Below the pieces are notes generated by a model, which saw only the letters and a program-made list of their open reading frames with translations, did no database searches and had not been told where the DNA came from. Below, piece by piece: positions 14,857 to 22,912 of a stretch of DNA of 27,705 bases. The translations under genes and the position numbers were made by a program. Origin of the DNA: an uncultured Eubacteriales bacterium (GTDB lineage Bacteria > Bacillota > Clostridia > Oscillospirales > Oscillospiraceae); contig CABQNH010000024.1 of the NCBI GenBank assembly GCA_902465435.1, positions 1-27,705 on the forward strand, in the 5' to 3' direction. The first letter of the stretch is position 1. Every line of letters begins with the position of its first letter.

Positions 14857-14929
14857 AAAAATCGGGAACAGGCCTTACTTGTTAGATGGCATATCAGAAT
14901 GTCTAACAAGTGGGCTGTTCCCGATTTTT
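14857..14929. terminator. 73-base two-tier bidirectional terminator between convergent operons
   Basis: The outer arms AAAAATCGGGAACAG (14857-14871) and CTGTTCCCGATTTTT (14915-14929) pair perfectly over 15 bases. An inner stem ACTTGTTAGA (14877-14886) pairs with TCTAACAAGT (14902-14911), with CAT/ATG extending it. A-run and T-run at the two ends allow termination from both directions: the creatininase gene from the left and the 145-residue gene from the right. Confidence 0.85.
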
Positions 14930-14965
14930 CATTCTATTCTTTTCAGGATTCGCAGAGGCAGACTG

Positions 14966-15403
14966 TTATGCCTCCGATTCCTCCGGCTTTGCAGCTTCCT
15001 CATTCGGAGCCGCTTCCTCCTCGTGCGCCACTTCGTTGATCTCGATGGTAATATCAGCGTCTTCCTCGTCCGCGTCCTCTACGATGTCCTCGCCCAGCGC
15101 TTCACCGGCATCCGTCTTAGCATCCTCCAGCTCCTGCTTGAGCGTCGTGATTTTGCGGAAGGAATCCGAAATCTCGTCGCAGAGCGGCTGGTACTCCGCC
15201 ATATCCTGCTCCGTCTCCGTAACATAGTCCTTGTAGTAAAGCCTTCCGAGCTTTGTATAGCCCTTCCGAATTTTCTCCTCTTCTACATGGATCGCAACCT
15301 TTTTCTTCGCAATCAGCGCATAATGCTTTGCTTTTTTCGCCGCGAGCTGCACCGCGTCGCCCGCACGATCCATCGCCGAGTCCAGCTTATCCTTCATTGC
15401 CAT
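14966..15403 (-). CDS. Small acidic coiled-coil protein, unknown function
   Basis: 145 residues. The N-terminal half is basic and helical (AAKKAKHYALIAKKKVAIHVEE), followed by a helical segment with heptad-like spacing (TTLKQELEDAKTDAG). The C-terminal 45 or so residues are very acidic (Glu/Asp/Ala). No signal peptide or membrane helix is seen. The early motif IRKGYTKLGRLYYKDY recurs in small Clostridia proteins of unknown function annotated only by length. It is the last gene of the yfmF-yfmH-lgt operon, 46 bases after lgt, with AGGAGG (15412-15417) before the start. Role unknown. Confidence 0.8.
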   Translation of the reverse strand: MAMKDKLDSAMDRAGDAVQLAAKKAKHYALIAKKKVAIHVEEEKIRKGYTKLGRLYYKDYVTETEQDMAEYQPLCDEISDSFRKITTLKQELEDAKTDAGEALGEDIVEDADEEDADITIEINEVAHEEEAAPNEEAAKPEESEA

Positions 15404-15449
15404 TTGTCATACCTCCTGTTTTGTATCCCGATTCGATTGATTTCAACGC

Positions 15450-16319
15450 TCAGGCGTCGTTTTCCTTTTTCATTTTCTCCGCCTTGACCTGATTCACCAG
15501 CATGCTTTCCGGATCCGCGTTTCCCTTCCGCTGCCGGTAGATCAGAATGCCGGACGCAGTCAGGAAGGTCGCCGCCGCGAGGACCTGGCTCACGCGAATC
15601 CCCGTGTTCCCCAAATACAGAGAATCTGTCCGCATTCCCTCGATCCACGCGCGTCCAAGGCCATACCACGCAAGGTACATCAAAAACACCTGGCCATCGT
15701 ATTTTCGTTTTTTGGAAAGGAAGTGGATCAGGAAAAAGCCGGCGAAATTCCACACGGATTCGTACAGGAAGGTCGGGTGGTAGTATGTAACCACACCGTT
15801 TTCCTCTAGACCCATGCGCAAAAAGAAGTGCGCCGAGGTCACGCCGCCGTGCGCCTCCCGGTTGATGAAATTTCCCCAGCGGCCGATGCACTGCCCGATC
15901 AGCAGTCCAAGCGAAGCAATGTCGAGAAACGGCGTAAGCTTCAGTTTTTTCACCTTGGTGTATACAACGAGCGCCAGCACGGTTGCAATCACGCCGCCGT
16001 AAATGGCAAGGCCGCCGTCGCGAATGCGGAGGAAGCTCCACGGATCGGCGCCTGCGCCAAAATAGGCGTCCCATTCAAAAATCACATAGTAAAGCCGCGC
16101 GCCGATGATCGCGCAGGGGACGGCAGCGAGCAGGCCGTCGGCAATGTTGTCCGAGGTCAGCCCAAAGTCCTTCGCGCGGGAAAAACCGTAGAACACTGCC
16201 AGCAGGAAGCCCGCTGCAATGATCAGCGCGTACCAATAAATCTCCACGCCGAACACCGTAAATGCGACCCGGCTCGGATTCCATTCCAATCCAAGCGCAG
16301 GGAAAGAGATACTGCCCAT
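15450..16319 (-). CDS. lgt: Prolipoprotein diacylglyceryl transferase Lgt
   Basis: 289 residues with about seven membrane helices. GRWGNFINREAHG is the Lgt signature containing essential Arg/Asn/Glu residues, and RDGGLAIYGG is the conserved loop in its Gram-positive form. Lgt transfers diacylglycerol from phosphatidylglycerol to the lipobox cysteine of prolipoproteins at the outer face of the membrane. The start lies three bases past the stop of the upstream peptidase gene, with GAGGTG as ribosome binding site inside that gene's end, so translation is probably coupled. The C-terminal 30 residues form a charged cytosolic tail. Confidence 0.96.
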   Translation of the reverse strand: MGSISFPALGLEWNPSRVAFTVFGVEIYWYALIIAAGFLLAVFYGFSRAKDFGLTSDNIADGLLAAVPCAIIGARLYYVIFEWDAYFGAGADPWSFLRIRDGGLAIYGGVIATVLALVVYTKVKKLKLTPFLDIASLGLLIGQCIGRWGNFINREAHGGVTSAHFFLRMGLEENGVVTYYHPTFLYESVWNFAGFFLIHFLSKKRKYDGQVFLMYLAWYGLGRAWIEGMRTDSLYLGNTGIRVSQVLAAATFLTASGILIYRQRKGNADPESMLVNQVKAEKMKKENDA

Positions 16320-16322
16320 CGT

Positions 16323-17651
16323 TTACACCTCAAATTCCGTTTCTTGTTTGTCCGGCGCGGCGTCCTCCGCCTCGTCCCCTTCCGCCTTGGGATAGATCAG
16401 GGACATGGCGCAGCGCTCACGGCGGAGATTCTCGCGCAGGAAGCGCAAAACCTCCTCGCTGCGCAAAGACGCATAGACCTCCGGGAACGTGAAATAGTCC
16501 ACACCGTCAAAGCGGTAGGCACACAGGCGGTAGCAAATGCTTTCAAAGCTGTCAAGATCCCGGATGCGCCGCCCGATGGCCGCTTTTTTCAGGCGCTGGA
16601 ACTGCGCTTCGTCAATCCCGTCCCGCAGAAGTCTTTCTGCGGCAAGCAGGATCTCCTCCTGCACGCGCTCCGGCTCCATGCTGTCGCCGCTGGCCACGAT
16701 CACCGCCATGCCGCGCATACATTCAAAGCCAATTGAGAAATCCGAATCGATCAGTCCGCGCTCATATAGGCTGCGGTAAAGCTCAGTGGACTCTCCGGCC
16801 AAAAGCTCCGCGGCAAAGTCTCCCACCGCCTCAAAGTGCATGATGTTTTCTTCCTCGGAGCAGGGACTGCACTTAATACCCATGGCAAAGGTCGGCATGG
16901 CGATCTCCATGCGCTCGACAATTCGCGAACGAGCCGGTGCCATTGGCTCTTCGCCGCCGTAGTCGTGCAGCGCCTTGCTCCCGCCGTCCTGCTTCATGAC
17001 CTCGCGCGCGATGGCAAAGACCCGCTCCGGCTCTACATCGCCGACCACGCAGAGCATCATGTTGGAGGGCGCGTAAAACGCGCGGTAGCAAGCCTCCAGC
17101 GTCCCGGCGTCGATCTCCCCGATGCTTTCCACCGTGCCTGCAATCGGCACACGCACAGGGTGCTGATGGTACAGCGCCGCAAAGAGATTTTCATAAACCC
17201 GTGATCCGGCGCTGTCAAGATACATCCGAATCTCCTGCTCAATGATGCCGCGTTCCTTTTCGACGCTCTCCTGCGTGAAATAGGGTGTGGAAACAAAGCG
17301 AAGCAGAATACGCAGATTCTCTTCAAAATGCGCCGTGCAGTCAAAATGATAGGCCGTCATGGCATAGCTGGTGAAGGCGTTCGGACTCGCGCCCAGCTTG
17401 GCAAAGGCGTAGGTCGCGTCTCCCTCCGGCATATCAAACATCTTATGCTCCAGATAATGCGCCACGCCGTCCGGCGAGGTTCTGACCTCCCCGTCCAGCA
17501 GGAATTTCGTATCATTTGAGCCATAATCCGTCGCCAGAAATGCATACGCGCGGGAGAAGCCCGCCTTGGGCACCACGCAGATCAGAAGTCCGTTTTCCAG
17601 TCGCTCCTCCACGCAGCGTTCGAGCAGGCGCGGATATTCCTTTTGTGTCAT
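16323..17651 (-). CDS. M16-family zinc peptidase, YfmH-like (active subunit)
   Basis: 442 residues, two-domain insulinase-type peptidase. The inverted zinc motif HxxEH is intact (H65-Y-L-E68-H69), and EQEIRMYLD supplies the downstream Glu ligand. It corresponds to Bacillus subtilis YfmH, the active half of a pair. The start overlaps the stop of the YfmF-like gene by four bases (ATGA), which fits equal production of two partner proteins. No signal peptide, so it is cytosolic. The substrate is unknown; a role in peptide turnover or processing is inferred from the family. Confidence 0.92.
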   Translation of the reverse strand: MTQKEYPRLLERCVEERLENGLLICVVPKAGFSRAYAFLATDYGSNDTKFLLDGEVRTSPDGVAHYLEHKMFDMPEGDATYAFAKLGASPNAFTSYAMTAYHFDCTAHFEENLRILLRFVSTPYFTQESVEKERGIIEQEIRMYLDSAGSRVYENLFAALYHQHPVRVPIAGTVESIGEIDAGTLEACYRAFYAPSNMMLCVVGDVEPERVFAIAREVMKQDGGSKALHDYGGEEPMAPARSRIVERMEIAMPTFAMGIKCSPCSEEENIMHFEAVGDFAAELLAGESTELYRSLYERGLIDSDFSIGFECMRGMAVIVASGDSMEPERVQEEILLAAERLLRDGIDEAQFQRLKKAAIGRRIRDLDSFESICYRLCAYRFDGVDYFTFPEVYASLRSEEVLRFLRENLRRERCAMSLIYPKAEGDEAEDAAPDKQETEFEV

Positions 17652-18916
17652 TGCGCTGCTCCTTTCAGGAAGAAAATCGTATCCAGCCGCAGCTTCCCGG
17701 CCGCCTGCGCAACCTCTTCCCGCGTCACCGCTTTCAGAGAGCGCATCATTTCCTCAATCGTACGCGTATCGCTGCTCATGGCCTGTCCCATATAATAATC
17801 CTCGATCCTGCCCGGACTATCCAGACAGGCCTTCCAGCCGGAAAGCAGCAGCGTGCGCGCGTTCTCCAGCTCCTCATCGGAGATCTTCCCCGCCCGGCAG
17901 TCGTCAAGCTGATGCAGAATCTCCCGCTTTGCCACCTCATAATTTTCCGTCTGAATACCGGAGGATACGATCATCAGACCCTTGAATTTTTCTAGGGAAG
18001 AGCTGGCATAATAGCAGAGCGAAAGCTTCTCGCGGACATTGGCAAAAAGCTTGCTGCTCACACCGCCGCCAAACACGGTGTTTGCAAGCGTCAGCGCGGG
18101 ATAATCCGCATCCTCCACACAGCAATCGGTGCGGAAGCCCATGGCAAGCTTCGCCTGCTGCACGTCCATTTGCTCGGAAAGCTCCTGCACCGCACGCGGC
18201 GCACTTTCCCGCTGCGTCTGTGCGGCCGTTACCTCGCCGCGCAGGAGCGCGGAAAGCGCCTTGCGAAACAGTGCCGTAATTTCCGTCTCGTCCGCCCGGC
18301 CAAGATAGAAGATCTCAACCCGCGACTGCCGCAGGACGCGGCCGTACCAGTCGAACAGGCTCTCGTTCGTTATGCGCGTGACCTGCTCGGCCGTGCCGAG
18401 CCGGGGTACGCTGTAGCGCTCGTCTGCGCACATCGCCTGCGTCAGCCGCATGGCGGCGTAGCTTCGCTTGTCATTTCGCGCCGCCTCGATTGCATGGATC
18501 AGGTTCTGCTTCTCTCCCTCAACGGCGTCGGCGCAGAACACGCCGTCCTCCAGCTTCGGTGCAAGCAGGACCTCCCGCAGAAAGTCCACCATCGCGCGCA
18601 GGATCGGCGTGCCGTCCGGCGCAAATGCATCCTCCAAAAAGTCCGCATAGAAGCCGAAGGCCTGCACCTCGCCCTTCTTGCGCACCAGCGTGCCGATCGT
18701 TGCGCCGTACAGCTCGTCCATGCGGTTGGAGATGGCGCGGATATTCGGATAATTCTGCGTCGCACGCAGCAAAACGCTGGGCAGCAGCGCGTTTTTTGCC
18801 GCCTCCTCCGCACACAGCGGGCGAATCAGGTTCACGCTGAAGCAGCCGGTTTTAAATTTTTCACAGTGTTCCGCACGCAAAAATACGTTCGGCAAAATTT
18901 CTGAGCGCTGACTCAT
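17648..18916 (-). CDS. M16-family inactive partner peptidase, YfmF-like
   Basis: 422 residues with the M16 fold (AISNRMDELYGATIGTLVRKKG near the front, FGGGVSSKLFANVREKLSLCYYASS in the second half, where the R...Y motif lies). The HxxEH zinc motif expected near residue 50-70 is absent, as in B. subtilis YfmF, so this should be the non-catalytic partner that shapes the cavity of the active subunit encoded next. It is the first gene of a four-gene minus-strand operon. The start at 18916 has GAGGTG upstream (18928-18923) and a TATAAT further upstream. Confidence 0.9.
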   Translation of the reverse strand: MSQRSEILPNVFLRAEHCEKFKTGCFSVNLIRPLCAEEAAKNALLPSVLLRATQNYPNIRAISNRMDELYGATIGTLVRKKGEVQAFGFYADFLEDAFAPDGTPILRAMVDFLREVLLAPKLEDGVFCADAVEGEKQNLIHAIEAARNDKRSYAAMRLTQAMCADERYSVPRLGTAEQVTRITNESLFDWYGRVLRQSRVEIFYLGRADETEITALFRKALSALLRGEVTAAQTQRESAPRAVQELSEQMDVQQAKLAMGFRTDCCVEDADYPALTLANTVFGGGVSSKLFANVREKLSLCYYASSSLEKFKGLMIVSSGIQTENYEVAKREILHQLDDCRAGKISDEELENARTLLLSGWKACLDSPGRIEDYYMGQAMSSDTRTIEEMMRSLKAVTREEVAQAAGKLRLDTIFFLKGAAQ

Positions 18917-18942
18917 GGGCTACACCTCATTTTCTTTGCCCC

Positions 18943-18948
18943 ATTATA
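18943..18948 (-). promoter_or_regulatory. -10 element of the yfmF-yfmH-lgt operon promoter
   Basis: The minus strand reads TAGTATAATGGG, a perfect TATAAT 27 bases before the start codon. The -35 region is poor (TTTCCC at 17 bases), so another factor or a weak promoter is likely. The divergent prmA promoter lies about 50 bases away. Confidence 0.5.
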
Positions 18949-18991
18949 CTACACTTTCCCGGAAAGGGAAAGGGCATTCCAAAATATTTAC

Positions 18992-19020
18992 TTGTCATTT
19001 TTGCCGTTATCCTGTAGAAT
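18992..19020 (+). promoter_or_regulatory. Sigma-A promoter of prmA
   Basis: TTGTCA (18992-18997), a 17-base spacer and TAGAAT (19015-19020) are close to consensus. The start of transcription would be near 19027, about 24 bases before the ATG at 19051, leaving room for GGGAGTGAGAG as the ribosome binding site. Confidence 0.75.
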
Positions 19021-19050
19021 AGAGGCAATGAATGCTTTGGGAGTGAGAGT

Positions 19051-20022
19051 ATGCAGTGGTTGGAGCTGACCATAAAGACCCGCTCGGAGGCCATCGACCT
19101 TTTAGAGGCTGAGCTGACGCTCTGGGGATTTGACAGCTTTATTATTGACGACAGCGTCGATTTTCATAACTTTTTAGAGACAAATCGTGCCTATTGGGAC
19201 TATGTGGACGAGGAGTTAGCGCAGCGCATGGCCAACGTCTCGCAGCTTCGGCTCTATCTTGCCGACGACGCGGCCGCCATGGAGACGGTTTCCTATCTGC
19301 GGCAGCAGCTGGCACTTCTTCCCGCGCAGTACCCTGCCGTGGATTTCGGCACGCTGCGCGTGCAGCTGGAAAGCGTAAGAGACGAGGACTGGGAGAACAA
19401 CTGGAAGCAGTATTACAAGCCGCTTCCCGTTGGCGAACGGCTGCTTGTCGTTCCGCAGTGGCTGCACCCGGAGAATCCGGAGGGGCGGCTTCCCATTCTG
19501 CTCGACCCCGGCATGATCTTCGGAACCGGCGCGCACGCCTCCACGCAAATGTGCATGAAGGAGTTAGAGCGCCTGGTGCACGGCGGCGAAGCCGTCCTTG
19601 ATCTCGGCAGCGGCAGCGGTATTCTTTCCATCTGCGCGCTGCTTCTGGGCGCAAAGACCGCCGTCGGCGTGGATATTGACCCTAAGGCGGAGGATATTGC
19701 GCGTGAAAACGCGGCGATCAACGGCCTGCATGCAGACCGGTTTACCGCCCTGTCCGGCGACGTGATCGGCGACGCAGATACGATGCGCCGCCTTGCCGCC
19801 GTGAAATATGACATTGTCTGCGCCAATATCGTCGCAGACGTTATCATTCCCATGGCGCGCGTTGTGCCGCAGCTTCTGAAGCAGGATGCAACCTTCCTGT
19901 GCTCCGGCATTCTCGCGCAGCGCGAGGCGGAGGTCGCGGAAGCGATCTCTGCCGCCGGTCTTCGCATTGTCGGCAGAGAGCAAATGGACGACTGGTGCCG
20001 TTTGAGCGCCAAGCTCGCATAA
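19051..20022 (+). CDS. prmA: Ribosomal protein L11 methyltransferase
   Basis: 323 residues, close to the family length. The N-terminal ferredoxin-like substrate domain is followed by DWENNWKQYYKP, the linker signature, then GMIFGTGAHASTQMCM and LDLGSGSGIL, the SAM-binding loop. The catalytic-domain motif CANIVADVI is also present. PrmA methylates Lys and N-terminal amines of ribosomal protein L11 using SAM in the cytosol; it is not essential in bacteria where tested. It has its own promoter and is followed after 13 bases by the next gene, with AAGGAG between. Confidence 0.95.
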   Translation: MQWLELTIKTRSEAIDLLEAELTLWGFDSFIIDDSVDFHNFLETNRAYWDYVDEELAQRMANVSQLRLYLADDAAAMETVSYLRQQLALLPAQYPAVDFGTLRVQLESVRDEDWENNWKQYYKPLPVGERLLVVPQWLHPENPEGRLPILLDPGMIFGTGAHASTQMCMKELERLVHGGEAVLDLGSGSGILSICALLLGAKTAVGVDIDPKAEDIARENAAINGLHADRFTALSGDVIGDADTMRRLAAVKYDIVCANIVADVIIPMARVVPQLLKQDATFLCSGILAQREAEVAEAISAAGLRIVGREQMDDWCRLSAKLA

Positions 20023-20035
20023 AGGAGTCTTTTTC

Positions 20036-21052
20036 ATGCGCATGATCTCATACCGGTGGAAGCACCGCCTGAAAAAAGCCGCCAGAGTCACGCTCATTTT
20101 GCTGGGCATTCTGCTGCTTCTCTTCCTCGGCGTCATGCAGTATCTGGAGCGCTATGTCGTCTATGATTCGAACGGCGCACACATCGATCTTTCCGCCAGT
20201 CACACGGCAACGGAAGCGCCGCAGCCGACCGGAACGACCCCGTCACCGGATGTTGAGCTGATTATCGAATCTCAGGAAGCCCTGCCGACGGAGTCCGAAC
20301 CGCTCGCCGGCTACTACATAAGCACGCAGATGCTGCGCGATATCGACGCGGTTGAGCAGGCCGTGCTGGCACTGGATGCGCCCTGCCCCATTCTATTAGA
20401 GGTAAAGAGCATCTTCGGCAACTACTATTACTCCACCGCGCTTTCCGGCGCGCCGCTCGCCGACGTGGAAAACAAGCGGATCGACGCGCTGATTTCCTCC
20501 CTCAAGGCACGCGGCTTTTATTTGATCGCGCAGGTTCCGGCCTTTTGCGACCGTGCCTTTGCGCTGGAGAATCCCTCCTGCGGTCTGCCTGTTGCGGGCG
20601 GCGCGCTTTGGGCGGACGAAAATCACTGCTATTGGCTCGATCCCGCAAATGAAACCGTGATTTCCTATCTGCGCCAGATTTCCAGAGAGCTGTCCGGCCT
20701 TGGCTTTCAGGAGGTCGTTTTCTCCGACTTCCGCTTTCCCGGCAGCAGCGCCATTGTCTATAACGCGGAAAAAACGCAGGAGGCTATTCTGTCCGAGGCC
20801 GCCGATGCGATCTGCAGCTTCTTTTCGGGAAGCAATCTCACCATCTCGTTCCGCACAAACGACACCGCCTTCCCCATTGCACAGGGCACGGGACGAATCT
20901 ATGTATCGGATGTGGACGCAACGAAGGTTGAGCGAATCGCAGCCGCGTTTTCCGGCCGCCTGACCGACATAACCACACAGCTTGTCTTCCTGGCCGACTC
21001 ACGCGACGCCCGCTTTTCCGAATACAGTCTGCTGCGGCCGCTGATCCCTTGA
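20036..21052 (+). CDS. Membrane-anchored putative glycoside hydrolase (DUF4015-like)
   Basis: 338 residues. A basic N-terminus and one hydrophobic helix (about 15-37) anchor it, followed by a Thr/Pro/Glu-rich linker (about 50-90) outside the cell. The rest resembles the DUF4015 putative glycosyl hydrolase barrel: LGFQEVVFSDFRFPGSS matches the family pattern (G..EI.FDY.RFP), although the usual Asp before Tyr is Ser-Asp-Phe here. Residues such as YWLDPANETVISYL fit the barrel. No activity is proven for this family. It shares the prmA transcript and ends at a strong terminator. Glycan cleavage at the cell surface is inference. Confidence 0.7.
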   Translation: MRMISYRWKHRLKKAARVTLILLGILLLLFLGVMQYLERYVVYDSNGAHIDLSASHTATEAPQPTGTTPSPDVELIIESQEALPTESEPLAGYYISTQMLRDIDAVEQAVLALDAPCPILLEVKSIFGNYYYSTALSGAPLADVENKRIDALISSLKARGFYLIAQVPAFCDRAFALENPSCGLPVAGGALWADENHCYWLDPANETVISYLRQISRELSGLGFQEVVFSDFRFPGSSAIVYNAEKTQEAILSEAADAICSFFSGSNLTISFRTNDTAFPIAQGTGRIYVSDVDATKVERIAAAFSGRLTDITTQLVFLADSRDARFSEYSLLRPLIP

Positions 21053-21060
21053 TTTTTAAA

Positions 21061-21108
21061 AAAAGCTCTGCGCCAATCCCCGTGGAAGAGGGTTCGCGCA
21101 GAGCTTTT
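21061..21108. terminator. Terminator after the putative glycoside hydrolase gene, shared with the GreA-type gene
   Basis: AAAAGCTCTGCGC (21061-21073) pairs with GCGCAGAGCTTTT (21096-21108), a perfect 13-base stem; AA..CCC/GGGTT in the loop can extend it. It lies between convergent genes and has A-run and T-run ends, so it can act both ways. Confidence 0.8.
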
Positions 21109-21142
21109 CTTTCGTTTCTGCAGACAGGGCGTTTGAGCCGCC

Positions 21143-21649
21143 TTAATAGGGCAAAAGCGGTGCAGAGCCGTCATCCTGCGCCGACTCGATGCGCCGAATT
21201 TCCGCGTCGTAGCTGTAGCTGTCGCTGACATGCACCGTTACGGTATCGCCGACGGTTTTCCCGAGCAGCACCTTCCCCAGCGGAGATTCCAGACTGATTC
21301 GGCCGGCCTTGGGATTCGTCCGCACCGTGGAAACCACCTGGATTTCCATTTCCTCGTCGTCCTCCGGGAGGTAAATCGTCACCTTGTCGTAAAGCTGGAT
21401 GCCGACGGCGTCGGGCGTGGATTCGTCGATTACCTGCGCCGTCTTGATCATATTCTGCAAATAGCGCACGCGGCTGTCATTTCTGCGCTGCGCCTGCTTT
21501 GCCGCCTTATATTCATAGTTTTCGCTCAGGTCGCCGTACTCGCGGCAGCGCTTGACCTCCTCCATGATCTTGGGACGGATATTCAGACGCCGATCCTCCA
21601 GCTCCGCCTCCATCAGTTCAATGTCCTTTCTGGTCAGCTTGTCATGCAT
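21143..21649 (-). CDS. greA: GreA-family transcription elongation factor
   Basis: 168 residues. GDLSENYEYKAAK (39-51), the acidic tip of the N-terminal coiled coil, and the C-terminal FKBP-like domain with VSTVRTNPKAGRISLESPLGKVLLGKTVGD are typical of GreA. It stimulates RNA cleavage in backtracked RNA polymerase. Length is slightly above the usual 157-160 because of a C-terminal extension of about ten residues (SAQDDGSAPLLPY). It lies 151 bases downstream of the HTH-solenoid gene on the same strand, separated by a gap with no clear terminator or promoter. A second greA elsewhere in the genome cannot be excluded. Confidence 0.9.
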   Translation of the reverse strand: MHDKLTRKDIELMEAELEDRRLNIRPKIMEEVKRCREYGDLSENYEYKAAKQAQRRNDSRVRYLQNMIKTAQVIDESTPDAVGIQLYDKVTIYLPEDDEEMEIQVVSTVRTNPKAGRISLESPLGKVLLGKTVGDTVTVHVSDSYSYDAEIRRIESAQDDGSAPLLPY

Positions 21650-21800
21650 TGGGAAAGCCTCTTTTCCTTTTCATTCACGAATGGCTTCGATGCCGCCGCG
21701 CAGGGTGCGGCTCTGCCGATCGGACACAGCCGCGCGAGCCTTTTCGAAACCTCTACGCCATCATACCACGGAAGCGCAGCCGACGCAAGCAAAAAAGCGC

Positions 21801-22661
21801 TTATTCCTTGCAGTTTACGCTGCCGGAAATTGTCCCGCAGGTAATGTCCCCTCCGGCAGTGACTCTGCCGTCCACGTCTCCGCAATTCACGTCGTCACCT
21901 GCCGAGACATTTCCGCTTACATCGCCGCAGGACGCATCGCCGCCCGCCGAGGCATTCCCGTAAACATCTCCGCAATTCATATCGCCGCCTGCCTTGACAT
22001 CGCCGCCCACGTTGCCGCAGTTGACATCGCCATCCGCCATCAAATGGCCGCCGATGTCGCCGCAGTTCACGTCACCGTCGGCTGTGACATTCCCCGCAAC
22101 GCAATCGCAGATCACGTCAAATTCACTTGCAATGTTGAGCGCCTTACCCTCATATTGGAACGATATATTCTGCCTTGCACGCGCAGCGCCGTTGACATTG
22201 CTGCTTCCGATGAGCGTATGCCCGACAAACAGGACTGCGCGCAGTGTCCCGTCATTCTCCCAAGGCAGCCCCTCCACCGGCCGTTCGTCGTATTGCAGCG
22301 TATCTTCCTTCGGCGTTTTTTCTTTTTTGAAAAAGGAGAAGGTAAACATGGACTGCGGGCGTCCGCGCTTGTCCTCCTTCGCGTCATCCGCCGCCGATGT
22401 CTGCGCCGCGGCCTTGTCCGCATCCCCGGCCGCTCGGGTCGGCTGTTGCTCTGCGCGAATGCCGAACAGCTCGTCCGTCGTCACGTCAAAGATTTTTGCC
22501 AGCGCAGGCAGCATGGTGATATCCGGCTGCGAAATGCCGTTTTCCCATTTGCTGACTGCCTGAAAGGTAATATTGAGCTTGGCTGCAAGCTGCTCCTGCG
22601 TCATGCCATGCTGCTTGCGCAGCCGGGCAATCGTTTCACCCAGGCTTGAATTGTTTTGCAT
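21801..22661 (-). CDS. XRE-family HTH protein fused to a Cys-bearing 15-residue solenoid repeat
   Basis: 286 residues. Residues about 7-65 are a Cro/C1-type helix-turn-helix (GMTQEQLAAKLNITFQAVSKWENG). A low-complexity linker follows, then a beta-rich part with FVGHTLIGSSNVNG. The last 100 residues are seven tandem units of about 15 residues with consensus NCGDVGGNVTAGGDV, each with one Cys at the second position (the first ICDCV unit has two). This should fold as a short right-handed beta-solenoid, related in style to DUF4097 or bactofilin-like repeats. The start at ATG 22661 is chosen because it has AGGGGGG upstream, and the in-frame ATG at 22694 overlaps the -10 box. The function is unknown; DNA binding is inferred from the HTH. 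Confidence 0.82.
   Translation of the reverse strand: MQNNSSLGETIARLRKQHGMTQEQLAAKLNITFQAVSKWENGISQPDITMLPALAKIFDVTTDELFGIRAEQQPTRAAGDADKAAAQTSAADDAKEDKRGRPQSMFTFSFFKKEKTPKEDTLQYDERPVEGLPWENDGTLRAVLFVGHTLIGSSNVNGAARARQNISFQYEGKALNIASEFDVICDCVAGNVTADGDVNCGDIGGHLMADGDVNCGNVGGDVKAGGDMNCGDVYGNASAGGDASCGDVSGNVSAGDDVNCGDVDGRVTAGGDITCGTISGSVNCKE
21804..22115 (-). repeat. 45-bp tandem coding repeat of the solenoid domain
   Basis: About seven units of 45 bases encode the 15-residue repeats of the HTH-solenoid protein. On the plus strand, phrases such as TCGCCGC..GC and TCTCCGCAATTCA recur with 45-base spacing. Units vary by synonymous and conservative changes, so this is an old coding repeat and not a recent slippage product. 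Confidence 0.8.
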
Positions 22662-22692
22662 TTTAGGTCCCCCCTGTTTTTTGGATGGCTTC

Positions 22693-22769
22693 ATTTTAGT
22701 CTGAAATTCCGTGGTTGAGCAATAACGCAGCCGTTGAATTCGTCGTTTTCCAGCTCAACCATCGGTTGA
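22693..22769 (-). promoter_or_regulatory. Promoter and GGTTGA operators of the HTH-solenoid gene
   Basis: On the minus strand TTGCTC (22722-22717), 18 bases and TAAAAT (22698-22693) form a promoter. GGTTGA-type sites occur at 22713-22718 (overlapping the -35), 22732-22737 (CGTTGA) and as a perfect palindrome TCAACC-ATC-GGTTGA at 22755-22769. The layout suggests autoregulation by the encoded XRE protein (inference). Confidence 0.5.
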
Positions 22770-22814
22770 ATTATGCATTTTTTGCCAAATTGCCCGCCTG
22801 CTCCGGCATGCCGG

Positions 22815-22843
22815 TAGATTTTTCGGTCTTTCCGTGCTATAAT
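22815..22843 (+). promoter_or_regulatory. Promoter of the BceRS-like two-component genes
   Basis: A perfect TATAAT (22838-22843) lies about 70 bases before the start at 22913. The -35 at 17 bases spacing is weak (TAGATT, 22815-22820). It is divergent from the HTH-solenoid promoter, and the GGTTGA palindrome lies about 45 bases upstream of the -35, so that protein could also act here. The ribosome binding site is AAGGAGG (22899-22905). Confidence 0.5.
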
Positions 22844-22912
22844 TAAATGTAATTCGCGTATGTATACGGGAGCCCCTGAATAAATATCGGGCGTGAACAA
22901 GGAGGCGTGTAA

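Noticed and set aside
21804..22115. 45-bp periodic sequence as a CRISPR array or non-coding satellite
   Set aside because: There are no spacers, the period is a multiple of three, the frame stays open, and changes between units keep the protein pattern.
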